Origin: an uncultured Flavobacteriales bacterium
GTDB taxonomy: Bacteria > Bacteroidota > Bacteroidia > Flavobacteriales > BACL11
Direction of reading: 5' to 3'
NCBI GenBank assembly: GCA_905478765.1
Contig: CAJQJY010000004.1
Coordinates: 123,172 to 187,171 of the forward strand
Length of the DNA stretch: 64,000 bases
The notes beneath the pieces are model-generated. The model was not told the DNA's origin and ran no database searches. It saw only the letters and a program-made list of their open reading frames with translations. Shown one piece after another: positions 54,199-63,062 of the stretch (its first letter is position 1; every line of letters begins with the position of its first letter). The position numbers and the translations under genes are program-made.

Positions 54199-54876
54199 CT
54201 AGCTTGTTTGGATATCTGTTACAATAACTCCATCTTTAAGTGTGATAATTCTGTTACACATGTTGGCAATTTCATGTTCGTGGGTAACAACTAATATCGT
54301 CTTTCCTTCCTTATTAATTTTTTTTATTAAGGACATAACTTCTTCTGATGTTGTAGAGTCTAAAGCTCCAGTAGGCTCATCAGCAAGTAATACTTTTGGC
54401 TGAGAGGCTAATGCCCGAGCGATAGCAATTCTTTGCTTTTGACCCCCGGATAATTCACTCGGCAGGTGCTCTGACCAGGCACTAAGACCAACTTTCTCTA
54501 GATATTCAAATGCTATCTTTTGACGTTCATCCCGTGAAATACCTTGATAATACAACGGTAGCGCTATATTTTCTAATGCCGTCTTATAATTTATAAGATT
54601 AAATGATTGGAAAATAAATCCCAGAAACTGATTTCTATATTTAGCAGCCTTTGTTTCATCAAGATCTTTAATAGGGACATTATCTAAATGGTATGATCCA
54701 GAATCATAATTATCTAACATTCCTATTATATTTAAAAGTGTTGATTTTCCTGAGCCAGAAGAGCCCATAATAGCAACTAATTCACCTTTTTTAATTGACA
54801 CATCAATTCCCTTAAGAACATGTAGAGAATTCTTCCCAATTAAATATGATTTATTTAGCTTATTAATTTCAATCAT
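54199..54876 (-). CDS. MacB/LolD-type ABC transporter ATPase
   Basis: A 225-residue ATPase. Walker A 'MGSSGSGKSTLLNIIG' near residue 36, Q-loop 'GFIFQSFNL', signature 'LSGGQKQRIAIARAL' near residue 142, Walker B 'VLLADEPTGALD' near residue 162, and switch His in 'VVTHEHEI'. It is of the LolD/MacB class serving mechanotransmission-type permeases. It is the first gene of the export operon and lies 27 nt downstream of ispG, so it may be cotranscribed with it. Confidence 0.95.
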   Translation of the reverse strand: MIEINKLNKSYLIGKNSLHVLKGIDVSIKKGELVAIMGSSGSGKSTLLNIIGMLDNYDSGSYHLDNVPIKDLDETKAAKYRNQFLGFIFQSFNLINYKTALENIALPLYYQGISRDERQKIAFEYLEKVGLSAWSEHLPSELSGGQKQRIAIARALASQPKVLLADEPTGALDSTTSEEVMSLIKKINKEGKTILVVTHEHEIANMCNRIITLKDGVIVTDIQTS

Positions 54877-54903
54877 TTTGTTTTTAAGATATGTAAAAAA
54901 ATA

Positions 54904-56817
54904 TTATTTCTTATCTACCCAATCCCCATGTTTTTTTATGAGTTCAATTAATGCAGATACTGCCTTTTCTTCAGCTATGTTTCTCTCTACTACTGTTTGC
55001 TCTTTGTAAAGCGTAATCTTACCCTTTCCAGTACCCACATATCCATAGTCAGCATCTGCCATTTCTCCAGGTCCATTTACTATACAACCCATTATTCCAA
55101 TTTTAACTCCTTTCAGATGGTCAGTTTCTTTTCTGATTTTTGCTGTTGTTTCTTGTAAATCAAAAAGGGTTCTACCACAGCTAGGGCAAGAAATATATTC
55201 TGTTTTGGAAATTCTTGTTCTACTAGCTTGTAGTATGCCGAATGCTAATGAATTTACCGACTGATAGGAGCCGCAATTTTCTGCAGCAATAAATATTCCA
55301 TCTCCCAATCCATCTAAAAGTAAAGCTCCTAAATCAGAACTTGCTGACAGTTGCAATTGCTCTTCAGATAAATCGCCATAAGCTCTACCGATAATCACTG
55401 GCGTTTTAATTCCGTTATTCATTAGTTCAGTAAAGAGTTTCCTTTGCTCTGCAAGCCCATTTTTATTATAAGTATCTATCATTAAAACAGCTGTCGTATC
55501 TGTTTTTAATTTAGCAAAGAGCTCTTCACATAAATCCGAAAGACAAATATAAACGATATTCATTTTTTCAGAGATTTTCTCCTCATCCAAATAGTCATTT
55601 ATTGTTAAAAATGGATATCCTTTTTTATGCTCTATCCATTTTTTATAATTGTAAATAACCCCTAAAGTACCTGGGACTTCAAAATCCAAATCATGGTTGC
55701 CTACAAAAACATAATCGGCTGCCATATCAGATAGGTTCCATTTATCTAGAGGGACGGAATAGTTAGACCCAAAAGCAAAAAAGGATGCTGCAGTAATTTT
55801 TTCTTTCAAGCAAAAATCTGCCATTATAATAGGGACATTCCCTCCACCAATATTTAGTACCTCATTTGTTTTTCTTCTTTTATAATCAAAAGAATGGAGT
55901 GGGTTTTTTGTTATTTTCTCAATAGAATCATGCCCCTCTATTGCTTCAAAATGTTTCAGTAAATTTTGTGCAACTGGAATTTCAAACTCAGGAGCTTCCG
56001 TTAATGAAACTCTAATTGTATCTCCAATTCCATCTGCTAAAAGTGTACCTATTCCCACTGCCGATTTTATCCTACCATCTTCTCCTTCACCTGCTTCAGT
56101 TACTCCTAAATGTAGAGGGTAATCCATTCCTTCTTTTATCATTTCAGCAACTAATAAACGGTAGGCCTGTACCATTACTCTAGTGTTGGATGCTTTCATG
56201 GAAAGGATAATTTCATGGTAATCTTCATCACGGCAGATACGCAAAAACTCCATTGCTGATTCTACCATTCCTTTTGGAGTATCTCCATATCTCGAAAGAA
56301 TTCTATCAGAAAGTGAGCCATGATTTGTTCCTATTCGCATAGCGGTTCCGTTCTCTTTACAAATACGGACAAGTGGAGTGAACTTTTCTGTTATTCTTTC
56401 AATTTCAGCATTATAAGTATCTTCAGTATAATCTATGTTTTCAAACTTCTTTTTATCAGCATAGTTGCCAGGATTTACTCTTACCTTTTCTATAATTGTA
56501 GCTGCAATTTCTGCTGCATTAGGTGTATAGTGTATGTCTGCAATTATTGGAGTAAAATACCCTCTCTTTGCAAGTCCCTCTTTTATGTTTTTTAGGTTGA
56601 GAGCTTCTCTTTTAGAGGGAGCAGTAATACGCACTAACTCACATCCTGCATCTATCATTCTTATAGACTCCTCCACAGTTGCAAAGGTATCCATAGTATC
56701 GGTAGTAGTCATAGATTGAATTCGAATAGGATTACTGCCACCAATTCCGATATTTCCTACTTTTACTTCTCTTGTTTTAAACCTACTATAATTGGCTAAC
56801 GAATTGCAATATTTCAT
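54904..56817 (-). CDS. ispG: 4-hydroxy-3-methylbut-2-enyl diphosphate synthase (extended form)
   Basis: [4Fe-4S] enzyme of the MEP isoprenoid pathway. At 637 residues it is the long form found in Bacteroidota, Chlamydia and plants: a TIM barrel ('IGGSNPIRIQSMTTTDT' near residue 26, 'ADIHYTPNAAEIAA' near residue 94), a large insertion of about 250 residues, and a C-terminal cluster domain with 'CPSCGRTLFD' near residue 545 and 'GCIVNGPGEMADADYGYVG' near residue 580. The gene begins directly after the PNGase F-like gene's stop codon, with no gap. Confidence 0.96.
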   Translation of the reverse strand: MKYCNSLANYSRFKTREVKVGNIGIGGSNPIRIQSMTTTDTMDTFATVEESIRMIDAGCELVRITAPSKREALNLKNIKEGLAKRGYFTPIIADIHYTPNAAEIAATIIEKVRVNPGNYADKKKFENIDYTEDTYNAEIERITEKFTPLVRICKENGTAMRIGTNHGSLSDRILSRYGDTPKGMVESAMEFLRICRDEDYHEIILSMKASNTRVMVQAYRLLVAEMIKEGMDYPLHLGVTEAGEGEDGRIKSAVGIGTLLADGIGDTIRVSLTEAPEFEIPVAQNLLKHFEAIEGHDSIEKITKNPLHSFDYKRRKTNEVLNIGGGNVPIIMADFCLKEKITAASFFAFGSNYSVPLDKWNLSDMAADYVFVGNHDLDFEVPGTLGVIYNYKKWIEHKKGYPFLTINDYLDEEKISEKMNIVYICLSDLCEELFAKLKTDTTAVLMIDTYNKNGLAEQRKLFTELMNNGIKTPVIIGRAYGDLSEEQLQLSASSDLGALLLDGLGDGIFIAAENCGSYQSVNSLAFGILQASRTRISKTEYISCPSCGRTLFDLQETTAKIRKETDHLKGVKIGIMGCIVNGPGEMADADYGYVGTGKGKITLYKEQTVVERNIAEEKAVSALIELIKKHGDWVDKK

Positions 56818-59031
56818 TTATTGTTTTACTACTTTTTTAATTGATGTCGTTTTATTATTGCTGATTTCTACAAAGTAAATTCCTTTGCTTAATCTACTTA
56901 AATCAATATTTTTTGAAATAAATCCTGCTTGAATATTCTCAGTTTTTATAACTCTTTCTCCAAGATTATTTAAAACAAAAATTTGTGTTTTTTCATCAGA
57001 AAAACCTTCAATTAGGATTTTGTCTTTGGTAGGATTTGGAAAAATTTCCCATTTAATAGGATGGGTGTTTGAGCTTGTACTTTGTGCAGATCCAACAGTA
57101 AATTGATGTACAATATTTGTTCCAAAATCAGCATTAAATGACTTTAACCAAGTTGCACCAATTTCTCTAAATCTAACCATTCCACTACCATCATTATTTG
57201 CCCAAAAGTCAAGACCATCCTCATCAGTATCACTAACAACAAAAGTATAACAGCCAGCTGAAAAGGTTAAAGTGTCTCTAAATTGTGTGTTAGAAATTAA
57301 ATCGCCGCTTGAATGTACTGATACTCCATTTTCATCAAAAAACTCCCATGATGATTCTGAAACCTGTGTAAATGTATTTACAACACCACCATTTGTTTGA
57401 AACCAAAGCGCAAATGATTGAGGATATTCTGCTACCAGTTCAAACTCTGACTGCATGCTATTATTCTCATCATAATCATCAGCCTGCCCATTAGGATTTT
57501 TAAGTGTTACTTCAAAAACATTAGCCTCTCCTGACCAATTTGCAAGGTTAGGGAGCTCTACTTCTTCCGTTTCGTTAAAGGCTAAATTTCCTACCCAGTT
57601 AAAAGTATTTATAGTACCACCAGCTACTTTGTACTCAATATCCAAAGTTGTTAATGGAGCGCTTCCATAATTTCTTATTTCAATTAATGGTCTACCACAA
57701 ATAGGATTTTTTCGGCTATGCTCATCTTTTAAAGATGGTTTTATAATATCAGTAATTTCAGCTGAGTTGCTAAAATTAGCATCACTATATTGGAATAATT
57801 GACATTCAATAATGTAAGATGGCGTTTGTGTTCCGCTCCAAGAATAAGATTGAAAATCGATATTGACTTCTACAGAATCCCCAGCAATAATAAAAGGTGT
57901 TATTTCATGATCAAAAGCTTGTGCTCTTTTACCAGGACACCAATTTGCTCTATCATAAATCCAAGTTCCACCTTGTGGGTAAATTGGGTTTTCACCACAA
58001 TCTGCATCCCAATTGTATTGCGTATGTGTTTGTGTCCCGTCAATTTTTAAAAAATAGTCAATAGGCTTAAATTCTGCTGCCGATTGGTTGTTGTCAAATC
58101 CATGTCCAGTTGACGCCATTTTTACCATAGCATTTGTGCTGTTAGCTTCAATTAAAAATTTCTTTGGAATGAGTTTAGTGTTTTCAAAATCAGTAGAAGA
58201 ATTATAACTAAATCCTCCTGAATAAATATTCTCCACTTTTACTACATCTCTAGGAGGAGTCCCTTCAATAAACTCAAAATCCAAAGTAGCACTAAATCCT
58301 GAAGACCAACCACTATAATGACATCTTATTTCTACTGAATCTCTTAAAATCTGAATGAAATCTGTTACATCAAAAGTAGTTGTGAACTCCCAATTATTAG
58401 CCAACATACTACCATAAGGAGTAATCACACGTGCCAATTCATAGTTTTCAATTACATCAAATACTTGGTACCAGTTATGATAATTAATCAAAAATGTATA
58501 TGATGGAACTACATAAAAAGAATCAATAATATTTCCTAAACTATCAAATTCCATATTGTAGAAGCCTGATTCAAATCCATATAGAGTATCGGTAGGATTT
58601 GTAGGATTTGTTGCGTCATTATATTCTATAATTTCTAATAATGTTGTAAGGTTAGAATCTAATGCATTGCTTGTTGTATTCCAAAAATGCACATAAGCTG
58701 TATCCGAAAATAGTACTGAATCTAACACAATACCATTAACCGTAAACATTGGAGAGTTTTGTAAAGTTGAATCAATTGCTCCGGTTCTGTGGCGCACAAT
58801 TATTTGAGAAGTATAATCCCAGTCAGAACATCCTCCAGTAGCACAGCCCATAGTATAATGTAAATAAACTTTTCTATAATCATTAGTTGCATCAGGGAGC
58901 TCTCCCCATTCATCATAATTTCCATACCAAGTCATATCGGTATGGTCATGTATACGAACAGTTGTTGTATCTCCTGCAAAAATAGTGCTGGAAATAGTTA
59001 CGCTTAAAAATAGTAAATAGATGTTTTTCAT
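56818..59031 (-). CDS. Secreted PNGase F-like glycoamidase with T9SS sorting domain
   Basis: A 737-residue secreted protein. Signal peptide: residues 1-19. Residues about 20-430 match the two-domain peptide-N-glycosidase F fold: 'GGCSDWDYTSQI' (PNGase F 'DEWD'), 'FDVTDFIQIL', 'EFIEGTPPRD', 'TWIYDRANWCPGKRAQ' and 'DFQSYSW'. By alignment in my head, Asp60 (here Asp72) and Glu206 (here Glu320 in 'SAAEF') of PNGase F are kept, but Glu118 is replaced by Ser ('CHYSGWSSG'). Residues about 430-650 are ancillary. The end is a T9SS domain ('IFPNPTKDKILIEG'). It should act on N-glycoproteins if catalytic. It precedes ispG without a gap. Confidence 0.85.
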   Translation of the reverse strand: MKNIYLLFLSVTISSTIFAGDTTTVRIHDHTDMTWYGNYDEWGELPDATNDYRKVYLHYTMGCATGGCSDWDYTSQIIVRHRTGAIDSTLQNSPMFTVNGIVLDSVLFSDTAYVHFWNTTSNALDSNLTTLLEIIEYNDATNPTNPTDTLYGFESGFYNMEFDSLGNIIDSFYVVPSYTFLINYHNWYQVFDVIENYELARVITPYGSMLANNWEFTTTFDVTDFIQILRDSVEIRCHYSGWSSGFSATLDFEFIEGTPPRDVVKVENIYSGGFSYNSSTDFENTKLIPKKFLIEANSTNAMVKMASTGHGFDNNQSAAEFKPIDYFLKIDGTQTHTQYNWDADCGENPIYPQGGTWIYDRANWCPGKRAQAFDHEITPFIIAGDSVEVNIDFQSYSWSGTQTPSYIIECQLFQYSDANFSNSAEITDIIKPSLKDEHSRKNPICGRPLIEIRNYGSAPLTTLDIEYKVAGGTINTFNWVGNLAFNETEEVELPNLANWSGEANVFEVTLKNPNGQADDYDENNSMQSEFELVAEYPQSFALWFQTNGGVVNTFTQVSESSWEFFDENGVSVHSSGDLISNTQFRDTLTFSAGCYTFVVSDTDEDGLDFWANNDGSGMVRFREIGATWLKSFNADFGTNIVHQFTVGSAQSTSSNTHPIKWEIFPNPTKDKILIEGFSDEKTQIFVLNNLGERVIKTENIQAGFISKNIDLSRLSKGIYFVEISNNKTTSIKKVVKQ

Positions 59032-59040
59032 GTTATGTTT

Positions 59041-59592
59041 TTAATTATTAATCTCAGTTACTCCACCAGAAACTATGAGTTTCATAATCTCTGCGGAGGA
59101 TTTATCAATAGGGGATACATTCTTTTTTTCTACCACAAATAATTGTCCTGAAATTGCATAAGAGTGTGGCATATAAACGAGTACCTTTCCTTTTGCAATA
59201 TTAAGTGATTCTACATCTTCATTAGTGATAAATCCTATTCTTTCAATAGTTGAGTTTTCATATACTTTAACTAATACGGGCTCAGAAAACCCTTTTTTAT
59301 TACCAACAAAAGTGTTCATCAGATCTTTTACTGATGAATAAATAGTTTTAAGTAATGGCGCTCTTTTTAATAAATTTTGAAAAAAAGCATTTATAGGGCT
59401 AGTAATAACTGCTGATCCTAGAAATCCAATAATTGTGATTAATGAAATAATGATAATTAAACCCAGTCCAGGAAATTCAAATGGCAGAATCCCATCAATT
59501 TTCTGAAAAGCCCATACTACAACATATAAAGTTACCGTTATAGGTACAATGTATAATAATCCTTGCAAAAAGTAATTTATAAATTTTTTCAT
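59041..59592 (-). CDS. DUF502 membrane protein
   Basis: A 183-residue protein of the DUF502 family. Two N-terminal helices ('FLQGLLYIVPITVTLYVVVW' and 'LIIIISLITIIGFLGSAV'), then a soluble part with 'PLLKTIYSSVKDLMNTF' and 'VLVYMPHSYAISGQLFVV', all family signatures. Function is unknown; family members are widespread. It lies 9 nt before the PNGase F-like gene and probably heads that operon. It is divergent from the WXXGXW-repeat gene. Confidence 0.92.
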   Translation of the reverse strand: MKKFINYFLQGLLYIVPITVTLYVVVWAFQKIDGILPFEFPGLGLIIIISLITIIGFLGSAVITSPINAFFQNLLKRAPLLKTIYSSVKDLMNTFVGNKKGFSEPVLVKVYENSTIERIGFITNEDVESLNIAKGKVLVYMPHSYAISGQLFVVEKKNVSPIDKSSAEIMKLIVSGGVTEINN

Positions 59593-59652
59593 ATCTTTAA
59601 ACTTTCATTCAATTTTAAAGTCATAAAAATACTAATCTTAAAAACAATAGCC

Positions 59653-60084
59653 ATGAAAAAGACAATTTTTAGCAAACTACTATTTATAGCTCTCTTTTTA
59701 GTAGGAGTATCAGCAAGTGCACAAGTAAGAGTAAAAGCAAATAAAGTAAGGACAAATAAGAAGGTTGTTGTAAAAAACAATCGAGGAAATCATTCTAATC
59801 ATAATTATAACAGACAAAATGTTAGAGTTAAAACGAACAGAAATAGAGTTGTTGTTAGTAAGCCAAACAGACCAAGAGTAATTGTAAAACAACCAACTTA
59901 CAATCGTTCAGGTTATGTTTGGGTAGAGGGTTACTGGAAATGGAATGCATATTATGGAGAATATATTTGGCAAAAAGCAAGATGGAAAAGAGTTAAGCGA
60001 AATCATATGTGGGTACCTGGATTTTGGGAAATAAGCTCTGGAGGGTTCTTTTGGGTAGAAGGGTATTGGGCATTAGACTACTAA
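59653..60084 (+). CDS. Secreted WXXGXW (YXWXGXW) repeat protein
   Basis: A 143-residue protein. The track starts at 59563, which overlaps the divergent DUF502 gene; ATG 59653 (MKKTIFSKLLFIALFLVG) gives a clean signal peptide ending 'SASAQ'. The mature N-terminus is very basic (Lys/Arg/Asn-rich, residues about 25-90). The C-terminal 50 residues hold three aromatic repeats, 'YVWVEGYWKW', 'MWVPGFWEI' and 'FFWVEGYWALDY', of the BcpO/WXXGXW type found in periplasmic or outer-membrane proteins. Function is unknown; the basic region might bind nucleic acid or anionic polysaccharide. Confidence 0.85.
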   Translation: MKKTIFSKLLFIALFLVGVSASAQVRVKANKVRTNKKVVVKNNRGNHSNHNYNRQNVRVKTNRNRVVVSKPNRPRVIVKQPTYNRSGYVWVEGYWKWNAYYGEYIWQKARWKRVKRNHMWVPGFWEISSGGFFWVEGYWALDY

Positions 60085-60092
60085 GATACATG

Positions 60093-60118
60093 AAGCACAC
60101 ATTTTAGTGTACTTTTTT
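60093..60118 (+). terminator. Probable intrinsic terminator
   Basis: AAGCACAC-ATTTTA-GTGTACTTTTTT forms a stem of about 7-8 pairs with one A-C mismatch, followed by a T run, just after the WXXGXW gene. Confidence 0.6.
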
Positions 60119-60185
60119 GTTTAGTAGTTAAAGTGTTGCTGTTGAAAAGTAAAAATAAGAACAAAATACTAAGCTCCCTTTTTTG

Positions 60186-60193
60186 TAATTTTG
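60186..60193 (+). promoter_or_regulatory. -7 promoter box (TAATTTTG) of the OmpA-type gene
   Basis: Exact TAnnTTTG match, 25 nt before ATG 60219. Confidence 0.5.
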
Positions 60194-60218
60194 ATATCAG
60201 ATTAAAAATCATTAAATT

Positions 60219-61217
60219 ATGCAAAAGACAATTTTACTTTTTTGTACCTTTTTATTATCACTTACTTCCTGTGTAACTCCCAAAATACATAATGCTTTAG
60301 TTGATGAGCATGACGCTACTAAATCAGCTTTAACTACAGAAGAGAAAAAAGTGTTACAACTTATGGGGAATATTGAGGAGCAAGAAGGGACTATTATTTC
60401 CTTAAAATCTCAAATTTCTGAAATGAGAAACGACTCTGTTCAGAATGGAATTGCACTTACTACTTTACAAAGCAAATATAGCGAGCTAAGTGATGCATAT
60501 GATTTATTGACTTCCAAGAATAGTAGGTATATGGCTGATAAAGCCAAAGAAACTAAGAAATTGCTGGAGCAATTAGAACAAGCACAAACTGAACTTTTTG
60601 CAAAAGAAGATGAGCTTAACCAACTTTCCGCATCATTGGATGCTAAGGAAGATGAATTGAAATTGGCTCAGGAAGAATTAAATGTGCGATCAATACGAGT
60701 AATAGAATTAGAAACAATTATCAATAAGAAAGATAGTATGGTTTCTGCTTTAAAAAAATCAATTTCTAAAGCATTAATTGGTTTGGAAGGTGAAGGACTT
60801 ACAGTAGTTCAGAAAAATGGTAAAGTATATATTTCATTAGAAGAAGATTTACTTTTTGCTAGTGGAAAATATGAAGTGAATAACGGAGGAATGGCTGCAT
60901 TAAGTAAATTAGCTACTGCACTTGCTAGCCAAAAGGATTTGGAAATTTTAGTTGAAGGACATACCGATAGCATTCCATTAAGCGGTAGAGGTTTGGTAAA
61001 AGACAATTGGGATTTGAGTGTGATGCGTGCAACCAATGTTGTAAAAGTACTTTTGAAAACCCCAAGTTTAGATCCTTTGCAATTAACTGCTGCTGGTAGA
61101 GCAGAATTTGTTCCTATTGCAACTAATAAAACTAAAGAGGGAAGAAGCGCTAACAGAAGAATTGAAATGATACTATCTCCAAACTTAGATGATTTGTTTG
61201 AATTGCTTGACGACTAG
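60219..61217 (+). CDS. OmpA-family peptidoglycan-binding lipoprotein with coiled coil
   Basis: A 332-residue protein. Signal peptide with lipobox 'LTSC' (Cys near residue 18); residues about 30-185 are a long coiled coil ('LLEQLEQAQTELFAKEDELNQL'), and the C-terminal OmpA domain (about 205-325) has the peptidoglycan-binding signature 'ILVEGHTDSIPL' near residue 246, 'WDLSVMRATNVVKVL', 'GRAEFVPIATN' and 'EGRSANRRIEM'. It should tether the outer membrane to the wall. It has its own promoter box. Confidence 0.94.
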   Translation: MQKTILLFCTFLLSLTSCVTPKIHNALVDEHDATKSALTTEEKKVLQLMGNIEEQEGTIISLKSQISEMRNDSVQNGIALTTLQSKYSELSDAYDLLTSKNSRYMADKAKETKKLLEQLEQAQTELFAKEDELNQLSASLDAKEDELKLAQEELNVRSIRVIELETIINKKDSMVSALKKSISKALIGLEGEGLTVVQKNGKVYISLEEDLLFASGKYEVNNGGMAALSKLATALASQKDLEILVEGHTDSIPLSGRGLVKDNWDLSVMRATNVVKVLLKTPSLDPLQLTAAGRAEFVPIATNKTKEGRSANRRIEMILSPNLDDLFELLDD

Positions 61218-61259
61218 ATTGAATCAAAATAATTGTATTTATGTAGATAATCTTCCTCC

Positions 61260-61267
61260 TATATTTG
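61260..61267 (+). promoter_or_regulatory. -7 promoter box (TATATTTG)
   Basis: Exact TAnnTTTG match about 71 nt before ATG 61339, giving the small membrane protein gene a leader of roughly 65 nt, longer than most in this window. Confidence 0.5.
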
Positions 61268-61338
61268 ACAGTGATGTATACATATATTATAACCCAGCTT
61301 TCTGTTTATAGGAGTTATGGCTTTTTAACTATTTAACA

Positions 61339-61674
61339 ATGAAAAAACTACTGCTTATATTACTTTGTTTATTTTCTTTAAATACGATTACTTATGCATC
61401 TTTTCCTACAAATGATACGTTAATTATAAAACAAGATAGCCTCCAATCTGAAACAACAGTACAGTATCATCAAAGAATGGAAAGTATGGGTTTTGATATT
61501 AATTTATGTCAATGTATAGATTGTAACAAATTTAAGGGAAGTAAAACATCCAATCAAACATCAAAAACTGTTACAAGGACTCTACTAAATGTAGGTTTAT
61601 TTCTGTTAATTGGTATTCTTATTATTGGGTTATACCTTTTTTACTTAATATTGTCTTGGATTGGTGATCTTTAA
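61339..61674 (+). CDS. Small exported protein with C-terminal membrane helix; may be prematurely stopped
   Basis: A 111-residue protein not recognised as a named family. Signal peptide: residues 1-20 ('LLLILLCLFSLNTITYAS'). A short extracytoplasmic part holds a Cys cluster, 'NLCQCIDCNKFKG' near residue 55. A hydrophobic helix follows at about residues 85-108 ('VGLFLLIGILIIGLYLFYLIL'). Directly after its TAA, the same frame stays open for another 33 codons (see next entry), so the stop may be a recent mutation. Function is unknown; the Cys triad suggests metal or redox binding. Confidence 0.6.
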   Translation: MKKLLLILLCLFSLNTITYASFPTNDTLIIKQDSLQSETTVQYHQRMESMGFDINLCQCIDCNKFKGSKTSNQTSKTVTRTLLNVGLFLLIGILIIGLYLFYLILSWIGDL

Positions 61675-61776
61675 ATAACCATTGGAAAGGTAAAACCTTA
61701 TGAAGAAGTAGAGCATTTTGACCCTCCTGTAATTAATATCCATTTTCTTGATACTGAAAAAAAGGAAGAAGATTAG
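61675..61776 (+). other. In-frame open continuation after the 61672 TAA
   Basis: Read on in the frame of the preceding gene: 33 sense codons then TAG at 61774-61776. The product, 'KVKPYEEVEHFDPPVINIHF' followed by an acidic Lys/Glu/Asp tail, looks coding in composition and would be a cytoplasmic tail after the membrane helix. A single nonsense change would have split the gene. Chance openness of a 33-codon frame in AT-rich DNA is possible, so this is uncertain. Confidence 0.4.
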
Positions 61777-61950
61777 TCTTCCTACCCTATTTTATTTGCA
61801 AAAAAGAGCAATTAAAGAGCAGCCATTTTGATGACAAGTCAAAATAGTTATTAACTATGTAGGATATTAGAAGTGTAATTTTGTCCTACCACTTGTCCTG
61901 CGGAACTCAATAAATCAGAATGTTACTAGATATAACTACTCTAATAGTTG
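61777..61950. other. Intergenic region before tRNA-Ser
   Basis: No convincing gene. It includes a weak ATTTTGA...TCAAAAT hairpin near 61833 and an isolated TAATTTTG box with no downstream plus-strand gene. I see nothing else that can be supported. Confidence 0.3.
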
Positions 61951-62037
61951 CGGTGAGGAAGGGATTCGAACCCCCGAAACAGTTTCCCGTTTACACGCTT
62001 TCCAAGCGTGCGCCTTAAGCCACTCGGCCACCTCACC
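61951..62037 (-). tRNA. tRNA-Ser (anticodon GGA)
   Basis: Minus-strand sequence starts GGTGAGGTGGCCGAGTGG and ends with CCTTCCTCACCG. Acceptor arms GGTGAGG/CCTCACC pair fully; the D-arm is GGCCGAGTGG; the anticodon loop in CGCTTGGAAAGCG gives GGA; the T-loop is GGTTCGAATCC. A long variable arm marks a class II tRNA, as expected for serine. CCA is not encoded. Length is about 87 nt. Confidence 0.95.
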
Positions 62038-62060
62038 AAATTTTTGGCAAATCTAAAAAA

Positions 62061-63062
62061 TTAGATGGTAATCTCGCCACTTATATTTTTTTGTAATTCT
62101 TCTTTTATTTCTGCACTACTCATATCTTGACCTAATAAAAACATCAGCTTTATAATAGCTGCCTCAGTTGTCATATCTTTACCAGAAATAACACCAGCTT
62201 TTCCAAATGGTTCGCTTGTTTCGTATTGTCCATCAACAGCACTTCCATGCAAGCATTGGGTAATATTAATCATAATTTTCCCTTCTTTATTTGCAGTATT
62301 AAGCAAATCACTTAACTCAGTTGAGGTAGGAGCATTCCCTGCTCCAAAACTTTCAATTACAATTCCTTTTGCGCTATCAATTATGGCTTTAATAGTTGCA
62401 ATTGTAATTCCTGGAAAAAACTTTAAAATTGCCACATCATTGGATAATGATTTATGAACTACAAGTTTCTTATCTTCCTTTTTTTGTAGTGTTTTTTTGT
62501 ATTTTATTCTTACTCCTGCTTCTGCTAATATTGGATAATTTGGAGATTCAAATGCCTCAAACTGTTCCGTATTAACTTTTACTGTTCGGCTCCCTTTGTA
62601 AAGTTGATCTTCAAAATAAATACAGACTTCATGTACTTTTCCGCTAGTTGCAATTTCAACAGCAGTTATTAAGTTTTCCTTGGCATCACTCCTCCTAACA
62701 CCAATTGGTATTTGCGAGCCTGTAAGGATTACGGCTTTATTCAAACTTTCCAACATAAAACTCAGTGCTGATGCCGTATATGCCATAGTATCTGAGCCGT
62801 GTAGAATTACAAAACCATCATAATTTGTATAATTATCCTCAATAAGTGTTGCAATTTCTACCCAAACTTCAGCATTCATGTTGCTAGAATCTATAGGATT
62901 TTTTATGCTTACATTTTCTAAATCCACTTCCTCACTTTTTAGCGAAGGAATTGCTTTTAAAAGCTCATCAAAATTAAAAGGAACTAAAGTATTTTTCACT
63001 TTATCCTTTATCATACCGATAGTGCCACCTGTATAAATAAGTAATATTCTTTTATTTATCAT
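62061..63062 (-). CDS. Type I L-asparaginase
   Basis: A 333-residue asparaginase/glutaminase-fold enzyme hydrolysing asparagine to aspartate. First catalytic Thr in 'LLIYTGGTIGMIKD' near residue 14; second Thr in 'ILHGSDTMAYTASALSFML' near residue 91, with 'GSDTMAYTA' the diagnostic motif. No signal peptide, so it is the cytosolic (AnsA-like) type. Its start overlaps the tatD stop by 4 nt. The gene lies downstream of tatD on the minus strand. Confidence 0.93.
   Translation of the reverse strand: MINKRILLIYTGGTIGMIKDKVKNTLVPFNFDELLKAIPSLKSEEVDLENVSIKNPIDSSNMNAEVWVEIATLIEDNYTNYDGFVILHGSDTMAYTASALSFMLESLNKAVILTGSQIPIGVRRSDAKENLITAVEIATSGKVHEVCIYFEDQLYKGSRTVKVNTEQFEAFESPNYPILAEAGVRIKYKKTLQKKEDKKLVVHKSLSNDVAILKFFPGITIATIKAIIDSAKGIVIESFGAGNAPTSTELSDLLNTANKEGKIMINITQCLHGSAVDGQYETSEPFGKAGVISGKDMTTEAAIIKLMFLLGQDMSSAEIKEELQKNISGEITI

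Noticed and set aside
49250-54876. Antibiotic-synthesis or immunity island around the MacAB/TolC-type operon
   Set aside because: No biosynthetic, peptide-precursor or regulator gene is next to it; it is a plain tripartite export operon.
21114-61674. Possible reassignment of TAA to a sense codon, suggested by two in-frame TAA codons
   Set aside because: Many intact genes in the window end in TAA at the expected family length, so the standard code holds.
61833-61856. ATTTTGA/TCAAAAT inverted repeat before tRNA-Ser as a terminator or small RNA
   Set aside because: Short A-T-rich stem with no T tract and no supporting promoter-gene relation.
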